Assembly (NCBI GenBank): GCA_031401815.1
Contig: JANNRW010000273.1
Location: forward strand, 1 to 16,615
Direction: 5' to 3'
DNA length: 16,615 nt
From: JANNRW01 sp031401815
GTDB lineage: Bacteria; Desulfobacterota; Desulfuromonadia; Geobacterales; DSM-12255
The notes below the pieces were generated by a model that did no database searches, was not told the DNA's origin, and worked only from the letters and a program-made list of their open reading frames with translations. This document shows positions 1 through 6,424 of this stretch, piece after piece. Made by a program: the position numbers and the translations under genes. Every line of letters starts with the position of its first letter. Within the stretch, counting starts at the first letter, position 1.

Positions 1-128
1 TACGGCTCCAGCCACATGAACGCCGCTACCACGTCGGAATTTCCAACCCTGGCAAGCTCCCGCGCCACCGGGGCCCGCAGGTCTTCCGCACCATCACCGT
101 TGATGAACTGCTCGAATGCTGATGTCAT
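1..128 (-). CDS. 5' end of an unidentified gene, running off the left edge
   Basis: From an ATG at 128 the minus strand stays open to the window edge (42 codons), giving an acidic, helix-prone start MTSAFEQFINGDGAEDLRAP. I do not recognise the family. The minus strand is preferred because the composition (Ala, Glu, Asp, Leu, Val) is typical of a soluble protein and a GATAAT -10-like box lies at 162-157, about 30 nt upstream. The ribosome site is weak (GGGGC about 6 nt before the ATG). The same bases are also open on the plus strand (3-122, ending in TGA). That reading is rich in Arg, His and Pro, as expected of a codon-aligned antisense shadow, but it could instead be the tail of a plus-strand gene. 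The strand is therefore not certain. Confidence 0.4.
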   Translation of the reverse strand, partial: MTSAFEQFINGDGAEDLRAPVARELARVGNSDVVAAFMWLEP

Positions 129-156
129 GAAATGCCCCGATGTGAATCAGAAAAAA

Positions 157-200
157 ATTATCGCTACCATATCAGAGTCATGTGACATATAACGTCACAT
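157..200 (-). promoter_or_regulatory. Palindrome upstream of a -10-like box (putative operator)
   Basis: A perfect inverted repeat, ATGTGAC-N7-GTCACAT, occupies 180-200. On the minus strand it lies 17 nt upstream of GATAAT (162-157), so its centre would be near -40 relative to a start site around 150. That is where activators overlapping a poor -35 box bind, and no good -35 is present. The repeat also directly follows the stop codon of the ATPase gene (203-205), so a weak hairpin or terminator role is possible. The half-sites resemble Crp/Fnr arms, but the spacing is too long for the classical site. Confidence 0.35.
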
Positions 201-202
201 TT

Positions 203-1360
203 TCATGGTCCCTCAAACAGATTGCAGCCTTTAGCGCACAACTCCATCAGCGGCACTACTTCCACCTGTTCCGACAGCGTATACCGCCGCTCTCCCGGAT
301 AGATCACCATCAGCCGGTCAAGGCGCAGATCCTCCAGCGCCGTACGCATGGAGGGGGTCAGACGCGGTGCGTCGGCCCGTTTGATCTCGACGCCGAGACG
401 CCGGCCATCCTTGAACAGGAGCAGATCCAGCTCCGCGCCGGCATGGGTCGCCCAGAAATAAACTTCATCGGGCTGGACAGTGCTGATAATCTCCTCGATG
501 ACATACCCTTCCCATGACGCACCGCATTTCGGGTGGGAAAGAAGCTCCGGCAGGGTCCGGATACCCAGCAGCTGATGGAGGAGCCCACTGTCGCGGATAT
601 AGACCTTGGGCGATTTTACCTGGCGTTTTTTCAGGTTTTCATGCCAGGGTCGCAGCTGCCTGACCATGTAGACACCTTCAAGCAGATCCAGATAGCGCCG
701 CACCGATGTTTCGCCGATTCCCAGGGAGCGGGCCGGTTCTGCGGCATTCCAGACCTGGCCGTGGTAATGGGCGAGCATGGTCCAGAAGCGAAACAGGGTT
801 GGCGCCGGGGTGCCGAGGCCAAATGAGGGGATGTCCCTTTCCAGAAGCGTCTGAATGAAACTTTTTCGCCAAGCGACGCTATTGGTGTCACTTGTTGCCA
901 GGAACGAAAGCGGGAAGCCGCCTCGGAGCCAATGGACCTGATGAGCTGGCCTTCCCACATCCGCAATGCTGAGACCGCTCATAGGGACAGTTTCCATCCT
1001 GCCGGCCAGTGACTCTGATGACTGGCGGAGGAGGTCAGGCGCGGCGCTCCCCAGAATGAGAAACCGGGCAGGTAAAGGGGTTCGGTCGGCAAGGACCCGC
1101 AGGATGGGGAACAGCTCGGGCCGCCGCTGAACTTCGTCGATCACGACAAGTCCGGAGAGATCGCGGAGAGCGGTCATTGGTTCATCAAGACGAGCAAGGC
1201 TTAAAGGGTCTTCAAGATCAAAGTAGGCGGTAGAATCAGGTGATACGAATTGCCGGGCAAGGGTGGTCTTGCCGCACTGGCGGGGGCCGAGCAGGGCCAC
1301 TATCCGGCTGCGCTCAAGTGCCGTGACTATAGCATTGTGGGCAGTGTTACGTAGAATCAT
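203..1360 (-). CDS. AAA+ ATPase with C-terminal DUF4143 domain
   Basis: This 385-aa protein has the layout of the AAA_14/DUF4143 ATP-binding family. The Walker A motif GPRQCGKT is at residues 25-32, with Cys where Val is common. Walker B is VVIDE at 72-76, and the strand FLILGSAA at 100-107 looks like sensor 1. The C-terminal half is DUF4143-like and contains a PD-(D/E)xK-type signature: Asp312 in AELDLLL, then Glu325 and Lys327 in VEIK. The family is widespread and often lies in variable or defence-associated regions, but its substrate is not established, so no function is assigned. The start at 1360 is the first ATG of the frame; it has no convincing ribosome-binding site, but a promoter lies directly upstream. 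The gene sits next to a toxin-antitoxin pair on the same strand and its base composition is richer in G+C than the central operon, consistent with acquisition by transfer. Confidence 0.85.
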   Translation of the reverse strand: MILRNTAHNAIVTALERSRIVALLGPRQCGKTTLARQFVSPDSTAYFDLEDPLSLARLDEPMTALRDLSGLVVIDEVQRRPELFPILRVLADRTPLPARFLILGSAAPDLLRQSSESLAGRMETVPMSGLSIADVGRPAHQVHWLRGGFPLSFLATSDTNSVAWRKSFIQTLLERDIPSFGLGTPAPTLFRFWTMLAHYHGQVWNAAEPARSLGIGETSVRRYLDLLEGVYMVRQLRPWHENLKKRQVKSPKVYIRDSGLLHQLLGIRTLPELLSHPKCGASWEGYVIEEIISTVQPDEVYFWATHAGAELDLLLFKDGRRLGVEIKRADAPRLTPSMRTALEDLRLDRLMVIYPGERRYTLSEQVEVVPLMELCAKGCNLFEGP

Positions 1361-1366
1361 AGGTGC

Positions 1367-1394
1367 ATATTACCTTGAAAATCCACCATGTCAA
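1367..1394 (-). promoter_or_regulatory. Putative sigma70 promoter of the DUF4143 ATPase
   Basis: Minus-strand TTGACA (1394-1389), a 16-nt spacer and TAATAT (1372-1367). The -35 matches consensus fully and the -10 matches 4 of 6. The predicted start site, about 7 nt downstream, coincides with the ATG at 1360, so the message could be leaderless. This fits the missing ribosome-binding site. Confidence 0.45.
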
Positions 1395-1462
1395 GGAGGA
1401 ATTTCAATCTGAAATAAGTACCGGAGCATCACCGCAAACATCTTCTTTAGGGCTTTTCTGCT

Positions 1463-1753
1463 TCATGGCAGCGCCAGCATCCGCTCACTGCGCCATACCC
1501 GGATAATCCAAATTTTTGCGGGATCGATCCGGTAGACAACACGAAACGGCGGGTGTATTAGCTCGCGGACTGTTTTCACATCAAATTCAGGCACGATGCG
1601 CCCGCTTTCAGGAAAATCTGCCAGTTGCTCAACTTTCAAAAATATTTCCCGAACAAGCCGTTCTCCCACATCAGGCACCTGTTGTGCAGCATACCAGGCA
1701 AGAATATTCTCAAGATCGACCAGAGCAGATTCGGCAAATGCTATCGGTTTCAA
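1463..1753 (-). CDS. RelE/ParE-family toxin
   Basis: The 96-aa product has the size and pattern of ParE/RelE toxins: an N-terminal helical hairpin with the stretch ENILAWYAAQQ, the phrase QLADFPESGRIVPEF typical of ParE, then PPFRVVYRID and the terminal strand IIRVWRSERML. ParE members poison DNA gyrase and RelE members cleave mRNA in the ribosome; the sequence resembles ParE more, but the target is not shown. The start codon is TTG at 1753, two bases after the antitoxin stop, with only a weak ribosome site and no early ATG in frame. Translation is therefore probably coupled to the upstream antitoxin and inefficient, which would keep toxin below antitoxin. The two genes form one operon, antitoxin first. 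Confidence 0.85.
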   Translation of the reverse strand: MKPIAFAESALVDLENILAWYAAQQVPDVGERLVREIFLKVEQLADFPESGRIVPEFDVKTVRELIHPPFRVVYRIDPAKIWIIRVWRSERMLALP

Positions 1754-1755
1754 AA

Positions 1756-2031
1756 TCAGGCCAGCCCGAGACGTTTTTTTGCATTTGCAAGGCTTACGGT
1801 TCGACCTTCTTCAATATCCACAAAACCCTGCAATACAGCCTTCATAAACGCCCGCTCTTCAGTGCCTTCTTCATAGTCTTTGAGCGATTGGACTACGGCG
1901 ACGCCGCGCCCCCTGTTCGTCAGCAGTACCGGGCGATGAGTTGCCTCAACCTGATTCACAACCCGTCCCGGATTGACCTTCAAGTCGCCTAACGGAATAA
2001 TGTCTTCTGAAAACTTCACTGCAAGCGGCAT
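1756..2031 (-). CDS. Phd/YefM-family antitoxin
   Basis: The 91-aa product has the Phd/YefM layout: an N-terminal DNA-binding part with PLGDLKVNPGRVVNQVE (residues 13-29), the conserved block RPVLLTNRGRGVAVVQS (33-49) followed by KDYEE, and a C-terminal segment expected to wrap the toxin. Such antitoxins repress their own operon, more strongly when bound to toxin. ATG at 2031 is chosen over an upstream TTG at 2043 because GGAGG lies 6 nt before it, a strong ribosome site. It ends two bases before the toxin start. A weak promoter candidate, TATTAT about 30 nt upstream on the minus strand, has only a poor -35. Confidence 0.88.
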   Translation of the reverse strand: MPLAVKFSEDIIPLGDLKVNPGRVVNQVEATHRPVLLTNRGRGVAVVQSLKDYEEGTEERAFMKAVLQGFVDIEEGRTVSLANAKKRLGLA

Positions 2032-2130
2032 GATGGCCTCCAAAAAATCTTAACTAACCAGATAATAGCACCACTTAGAAGACCATTAAAGAGAAACTTT
2101 ATTCTCGTTGTAACATTCAGAACCCAAGCA

Positions 2131-2251
2131 TAACCCCTCCTGTCCTCCTTATTTAAGGGGAGGGACGCCCGAAGTGGTGTTGGCGGCATTACCGGCTTAC
2201 CTTCCTAAAAGCGTCCCCCCGCTTGAGACAAGAGGGGGACAGGGGGAGTTA
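2131..2251. repeat. 121-bp MITE-like inverted-repeat element
   Basis: The ends are TAACCCCTCCTGTCC (2131-2145) and GGACAGGGGGAGTTA (2237-2251), inverted repeats matching at 13 of 15 positions. The arms continue with lower similarity inwards: both contain CCT..TT..AAG.GG.GGGACGC when read from the outside. The left arm also forms its own small hairpin around TCCTTATTTAAGGGG. No coding sequence is evident inside. Size, structure and intergenic position resemble a miniature inverted-repeat or other dispersed palindromic element; copies elsewhere cannot be checked here. Confidence 0.6.
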
Positions 2252-2309
2252 TGATACTATGCTGAACAGATACTGCTCGGTACTCCGAGTTTGCTCCCCT
2301 TTCAAACTG

Positions 2310-2338
2310 TTGACCGCCAGGACGAGGTCGGCTATAGT
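2310..2338 (+). promoter_or_regulatory. Sigma70-type promoter of the PDZ gene
   Basis: TTGACC (2310-2315), an exact 17-nt spacer and TATAGT (2333-2338); each hexamer matches consensus at 5 of 6 positions. Seven bases separate the -10 from the ATG at 2346, so transcription should start at or within a base of the start codon. Confidence 0.6.
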
Positions 2339-2345
2339 TGTGGCC

Positions 2346-2711
2346 ATGCGAATATTTGTCTTCTCGTTATTTTTACTGATACTGAGCACACACGCTATCG
2401 CCGCAAATTCAGCAAAAAAGTTTGGCGGTATCGGTATAGACGGTGCCCCATGGGCTGATGGCAGGATTGTGGTCAAGCAGCTGGTTGCCGGTGGCCCGGC
2501 TCATCTTGCAGGGGTAAAGGCAGGGGACATAATCACTTTTATTGATGGCAAACCGACCGAAGGGAGCAACTTCAGGGAGATGGTGGATCATCGTCTTCGC
2601 GGCGTTGACGGCACCCCGGTTACTATCAAAATACGTCGACCGGGCAGTTCAAAGCTCCTCACTTTCAATCTTGTAAGAAAGCAGCTTGTCATTCCACCGA
2701 AATCCCGATGA
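2346..2711 (+). CDS. Small exported single-PDZ-domain protein
   Basis: The 121-aa protein starts with a signal peptide: MR, a hydrophobic core IFVFSLFLLILS, and a likely cleavage after AIAA at residue 20. The remainder is one PDZ domain (about 27-112): the GGIGIDG loop, then VAGGPAHLAGVKAGDIITFIDGKP spanning 47-70, which is the classic PDZ stretch of HtrA, CtpA and RseP proteins, and a last strand TFNLVRK. No protease domain is present, so it is probably a periplasmic binding or scaffold protein; the partner is unknown. ATG at 2346 is preferred because it gives a proper signal peptide and sits 7 nt after a good -10 box. The frame is open upstream to 2223 (TTG), but that extension has no export features and would begin inside the upstream repeat. 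The gene is monocistronic and convergent with the liu operon. Confidence 0.75.
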   Translation: MRIFVFSLFLLILSTHAIAANSAKKFGGIGIDGAPWADGRIVVKQLVAGGPAHLAGVKAGDIITFIDGKPTEGSNFREMVDHRLRGVDGTPVTIKIRRPGSSKLLTFNLVRKQLVIPPKSR

Positions 2712-2819
2712 AATCAGCTTGTTATATAAACGCAGCAGTTGAAACAGGCACTGAGAAAATCAAAACCGAGAGACTTTTACGTTTGACCCAATGATTTCAA
2801 GATTTTTTTCCTGGTTTTC

Positions 2820-2841
2820 TTTGTGTCTCCGTGCCTCCGTG
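2820..2841. repeat. CTCCGTG short tandem repeat
   Basis: The segment TTGTGTCTCCGTGCCTCCGT contains two CTCCGTG units with an 8-bp period and ends at the stop codon of the pseudouridine synthase gene. From general experience, similar CTCCGTG strings are scattered in intergenic DNA of many bacteria, Geobacter included. The rest of the 130-bp convergent gap (2712-2841) shows no strong terminator hairpin on either strand. Confidence 0.4.
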
Positions 2842-3840
2842 TTAATTGCTTTTTCTTTGATTATTTGATTCCGGCTTATCCGAAGGCAAGCTTAGCCCTC
2901 TCTCTTCAGCAATCCGCCTGAAAATTTCATCTACAGGAGCTTCCGCCCGAATCAGCTCACCGTTTCTGTCCCGAAAAGCCATGCTCCGGCAGTGGAGCAG
3001 CATTCTCTCTGCCTGAGCCCCGCCGTAAGGTAGATCCCCGACTATCGGAAGACCTGAGTGCGTAAGGTGGACACGTATCTGGTGAGTTCTGCCGGTGAGA
3101 GGTCTTGCTTCCAGAAGGGCATGGTTGCCCGAGGCTGAAATGAGACGAAAAGCTGTAACAGATGGTTTTCCCGGCAGGGTTACCCCGTAGCGGAATTTGT
3201 TGAGTTTGCCGATCGGCGCATCAACCACCCACTCTTCCTGATCAGGCAGTTCTGAAACAACTGCCCAGTAAACCTTTTCAACCATACCCTGCTTGAGTTG
3301 ATCAGATATGTATGTAGCTGCCTGCTTGTTTTTGGGGAAAAACATGACTCCGGAAGTGCCCCGATCAAGGCGATGGATGACCCGCGCAGGTTCAAAGCTC
3401 CCCTGTTCTTTCAGATAGAGAGCAACTGCATACTCTACCGTTCCTTTAAGCTGGTAGGGGGTTCGCTGGCTGTTTATTCCGGGGGCTTTGTTAAGGGCGA
3501 GATAATTTTTGTCTTCGTACAAAAGCTCTTCGCGGGAGAGAGTAACTTCGACAAACCGCTCCGGCTCCATGATGCCGATGGCCAGCTCATCCCCCTCGCG
3601 AAGGGGGCGTGAAGCCACTCTGACCATGGTCTGGTTGACAGCGCATCCGCCAAGATCGATTACCCGGCGGATTTCGCCTTTAGTGAGCTGGGGGAAAAGC
3701 TCTTTTAAGCCATCATCAAGTCGGAGAGCTGCCTGTTCTCCGGTAACCTTTCCGGTAAGGATCATATCTGAGTATCCGCAGTGCTGAAAATACCCGCCAC
3801 AATAACAGAAGTTTTCGACGTCAAGCCGAAGGCCCTGCAT
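2842..3840 (-). CDS. RluA-family RNA pseudouridine synthase
   Basis: This enzyme isomerises uridine to pseudouridine in structured RNA, probably rRNA. An S4-type RNA-binding domain (about residues 38-92, with LTKGEIRRVIDLGGCAVN) precedes the RluA catalytic domain. The catalytic motif HRLDRGTSG is at 156-164 with Asp159, and RPLTGRTHQIRVHL follows, as in RluA/C/D. The target uridine cannot be told. The first ATG, at 3840, overlaps the end of the acyl-CoA synthetase gene by 20 nt and adds a 25-residue tail with three Cys (12, 14, 21). The second, at 3765, would start just before the S4 domain. Neither has an ideal ribosome site: GGAGG touches the first ATG and an AAGGAG lies 15 nt upstream of it. 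It is the last gene of the liu operon, functionally unrelated to it, and probably co-transcribed by readthrough. Confidence 0.85.
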   Translation of the reverse strand: MQGLRLDVENFCYCGGYFQHCGYSDMILTGKVTGEQAALRLDDGLKELFPQLTKGEIRRVIDLGGCAVNQTMVRVASRPLREGDELAIGIMEPERFVEVTLSREELLYEDKNYLALNKAPGINSQRTPYQLKGTVEYAVALYLKEQGSFEPARVIHRLDRGTSGVMFFPKNKQAATYISDQLKQGMVEKVYWAVVSELPDQEEWVVDAPIGKLNKFRYGVTLPGKPSVTAFRLISASGNHALLEARPLTGRTHQIRVHLTHSGLPIVGDLPYGGAQAERMLLHCRSMAFRDRNGELIRAEAPVDEIFRRIAEERGLSLPSDKPESNNQRKSN

Positions 3841-5479
3841 CCTCCAGAGAGAGCTCCTTGATCGCCATATCTCTCAGCTTGAATTTCTGGATTTTGCCAC
3901 TGGCCGTCATCGGGTAGCTATCTACAAACTTGACATATTTCGGAATCTTGTAGTTGGCTATCTTCCCATGGCAGTAATCCCTTACCTCTTCTTCGGAGAG
4001 CTCCATCCCTTTTTTTACGATGATAGCTGCCATGACCTGTTCGCCATATTTGCGATCCGGTACGCCGTACACCTGGATGTCGGATACTTTGGGATGGGTG
4101 TAGAGAAACTCCTCAATCTCCCGTGGATAGATGTTCTCGCCACCACGGATGATCATGTTCTTGATCCGGCCGGTTATCTTGCAGTAGCCGTTTTCATCCA
4201 TAATGGCAAGATCGCCAGTGTGAAGCCATTTATCAGAATCAATTGCTCTGGCAGTCTCGTCCGGCATCTTGTAGTACCCCTTCATGACATGGTAGCCTCG
4301 GGTACAGAGTTCCCCCTGCTTGCCTGGGGGGAGAGTCTCGCCGGTTTCGATATCAACAATCTTTACTTCTACATCAGGCAGAGCCCGGCCAACTGTGGCA
4401 ACGCGAAGTTCGATGGCATCATCCGTTCTTGTCTGTGTAATGACAGGGGATGATTCGGTCTGGCCGTAAGCAATGGTGATTTCAGATGCATTCATTTTGC
4501 TGATGACTTTTTTCATTACTTCTATGGGGCAGTTGGAGCCGGCCATAATGCCGCTTCTTAAAGAAGAGAGGTCGTATTTGTCAAAATCAGGGTGTTCGAG
4601 TTCTGCAATGAACATTGTGGGAACACCATGCACAGCAGTGCATCTCTCCTTTTCTATTGTCTGAAGGACTTTGAGAGGGTCGAAGATTTCTACCGGTATC
4701 ATGGCTGAGCCATGAGTGACGCAGGCCATGACCCCGAGGACGCAGCCGAAGCAGTGGAAAAACGGGACAGGAATACAGAGCCTGTCATTTTCAGTGAATT
4801 TCATGCACTCACCGATGTTGAAGCCGTTATTGACAATGTTGTAATGGGTGAGCATGACCCCTTTCGGGAAGCCTGTTGTGCCGGAAGTGTACTGCATGTT
4901 GATGGTTTCATGTCTGTCAAGTGTGGCTTCGACCGCACTCAGTTCGGCATCACTGATATCTTTCCCCATGGCAATGATACTCTCGAAATTACGCATGCCA
5001 GACGGAGTTTCGTCTCCGATGAAGATGACATGTTTCAGGTGGGGCAGGTTTTTGGCGCTGAGATCTCCTGGAGTGGCTGTAGCCAGCCCAGGGAGCACAC
5101 TGTTGACAGTCTCCACGTAGTCAGTATCCTTGAAACTTTTAACCATGAAAAGGGTGTTTGAATCCGACTGGCCGAGGATATATTCAAGTTCAGCGGATTT
5201 GTAGCTGGTGTTGACAGTGACTAAAATCGCCCCGATCTTGGCAGTTGCAAACTGAAGGATAACCCATTCAGGTACGTTGTAGGCCCAGATGGAAAGGTTA
5301 TCCCCTTTCTTGATCCCCAGCTTCAGGAGCCCCTTGGCTACCTGGCGGCAGAGCTCGTTAAACTCACGGTAGCTGTAGCGCAGCCCACGTTCCGGGTAAA
5401 CAAGAGCATCGTTATCCGGATATTTCCCGGCAATAGCGTCAAGCAGTCCTCCGACAGTGTATTCGAGCTGGTTAGACAT
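3821..5479 (-). CDS. AMP-forming acyl-CoA synthetase
   Basis: The 552-aa protein belongs to the ANL adenylate-forming superfamily and joins a carboxylic acid to CoA with ATP. Visible motifs are the phosphate-binding loop YTSGTTGFPKG (197-207), the adenine-site region IAYGQTESSP, WLHTGDLAIMDENGY with the conserved TGD Asp, GRIKNMIIRGGENIYP at the hinge, and PMTASGKIQK with the catalytic Lys529. Length and motifs fit FadD- and medium-chain-like synthetases and are short for acetoacetyl-CoA synthetase (about 650 aa). The gene starts 30 nt after liuE behind a near-perfect ribosome site (AAGGAGG). Its place in the liu operon suggests activation of isovalerate or another short or branched acid; that substrate is an inference. 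Confidence 0.87.
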   Translation of the reverse strand: MSNQLEYTVGGLLDAIAGKYPDNDALVYPERGLRYSYREFNELCRQVAKGLLKLGIKKGDNLSIWAYNVPEWVILQFATAKIGAILVTVNTSYKSAELEYILGQSDSNTLFMVKSFKDTDYVETVNSVLPGLATATPGDLSAKNLPHLKHVIFIGDETPSGMRNFESIIAMGKDISDAELSAVEATLDRHETINMQYTSGTTGFPKGVMLTHYNIVNNGFNIGECMKFTENDRLCIPVPFFHCFGCVLGVMACVTHGSAMIPVEIFDPLKVLQTIEKERCTAVHGVPTMFIAELEHPDFDKYDLSSLRSGIMAGSNCPIEVMKKVISKMNASEITIAYGQTESSPVITQTRTDDAIELRVATVGRALPDVEVKIVDIETGETLPPGKQGELCTRGYHVMKGYYKMPDETARAIDSDKWLHTGDLAIMDENGYCKITGRIKNMIIRGGENIYPREIEEFLYTHPKVSDIQVYGVPDRKYGEQVMAAIIVKKGMELSEEEVRDYCHGKIANYKIPKYVKFVDSYPMTASGKIQKFKLRDMAIKELSLEDAGPSA

Positions 5480-5509
5480 GGTATTCCTCCTTCTATTGGT
5501 TGATTCGAA

Positions 5510-6424
5510 TTAACATATATTGGCTAGCTTGTTCCCAATCGCCTTGGCCACCCTTGACCCTGACGACCGCCCAAGTATTTCGGAAATATAGTTGCCGGCA
5601 TCAATCAACAGAGCCAGATCGACTCCGGTCTCGATCCCGAGGCCGTTAAGCATGTAAAGCAGATCTTCACTTGCTACATTCCCCGCTGCCCCTGTTGCAT
5701 ACGGACAGCCGCCAAGTCCTGCAACAGAGCTGTCAATAACGGATATTCCCCGCTCAAGCACAGCAAGAATGTTTGCCAGCGCCTGACCGTAAGTATCGTG
5801 GAAATGAACCGCCAGCTTTTCTCGCGGAACCTTGTCGGCAACAGCATCGACCATCAGCTGGGCTTTGCCCGGTGTACCTACCCCGATGGTGTCGCAAAGA
5901 AAAATCTCGTAGCAACCAATCTCCAGCAACCGGGAAGCAACCGCAGCAACAGCGGCTGGAGCAATCTCCCCCTCGTAAGGGCACCCAAGCGCAACCGAAA
6001 CAGCCCCACGCACCTTGACCCCACGCTTTGCAGCCGCTTTGGTGACTTTTGCAAATCGCTCAATACTCTGCTCAATGGAGCAGTTGATGTTTTTCTGTGA
6101 AAATGTCTCTGAAGCTGCTCCAAAAACCGCAACCTCCGTAGCTCCGGCAGCTACTGCAGCTTCAAAACCCTGGATGTTCGGCACTAGAACAGGGTAGGAG
6201 ACACCCGGCCTGCGGGCAATTCCGGCCATGACCTGGGCACTGTCAGCCATCTGCGGCATCCATTTGGGCGAGACGAAACTGGTCACCTCAATTGAGGAGA
6301 TTCCTGATGCGGTCAACCGGTTGATCAGTTCAATCTTGAATTCAGCAGGGACAATCAGGCGCTCTTTCTGAAGCCCGTCACGAGGGCCAACTTCCACTAT
6401 CTTGACAAATTTCGGCAATCTCAC
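5510..6424 (-). CDS. liuE: Hydroxymethylglutaryl-CoA lyase
   Basis: This enzyme cleaves (S)-3-hydroxy-3-methylglutaryl-CoA to acetyl-CoA and acetoacetate, the last step of leucine breakdown. The 304-aa product shows EVGPRDGLQKE at 11-21 (the Arg-Asp pair of the active site), SFVSPKWMPQMAD, the metal-binding HFHDTYGQ, and the signature GLGGCPYATGAAGN with catalytic Cys240. These features separate it from homocitrate or isopropylmalate synthases. The start is a GTG at 6424 that shares one base with the TAG stop of liuD (TAGTG), with GAGGAG a few bases before it, so translation is tightly coupled to the carboxylase. The length is typical for bacterial HMG-CoA lyases. Confidence 0.95.
   Translation of the reverse strand: MRLPKFVKIVEVGPRDGLQKERLIVPAEFKIELINRLTASGISSIEVTSFVSPKWMPQMADSAQVMAGIARRPGVSYPVLVPNIQGFEAAVAAGATEVAVFGAASETFSQKNINCSIEQSIERFAKVTKAAAKRGVKVRGAVSVALGCPYEGEIAPAAVAAVASRLLEIGCYEIFLCDTIGVGTPGKAQLMVDAVADKVPREKLAVHFHDTYGQALANILAVLERGISVIDSSVAGLGGCPYATGAAGNVASEDLLYMLNGLGIETGVDLALLIDAGNYISEILGRSSGSRVAKAIGNKLANIC

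Noticed and set aside
180..200. Crp binding site
   Set aside because: TGTGA and TCACA are present but separated by 9 nt, not the 6 nt of the classical site; kept only as an unassigned palindrome.
203..1360. DUF4143 ATPase with toxin-antitoxin as a new defence system
   Set aside because: Both are common accessory genes. There is no shared operon structure, effector or conserved neighbour visible that would support a joint system.
1391..1402. Plus-strand AAGGAGGA ribosome-binding-like sequence
   Set aside because: No start codon or open frame of any quality follows it on the plus strand.
2223..2345. N-terminal extension of the PDZ protein
   Set aside because: It starts from TTG inside the inverted-repeat element, shows no domain or export feature, and would bury the signal peptide at residue 42.
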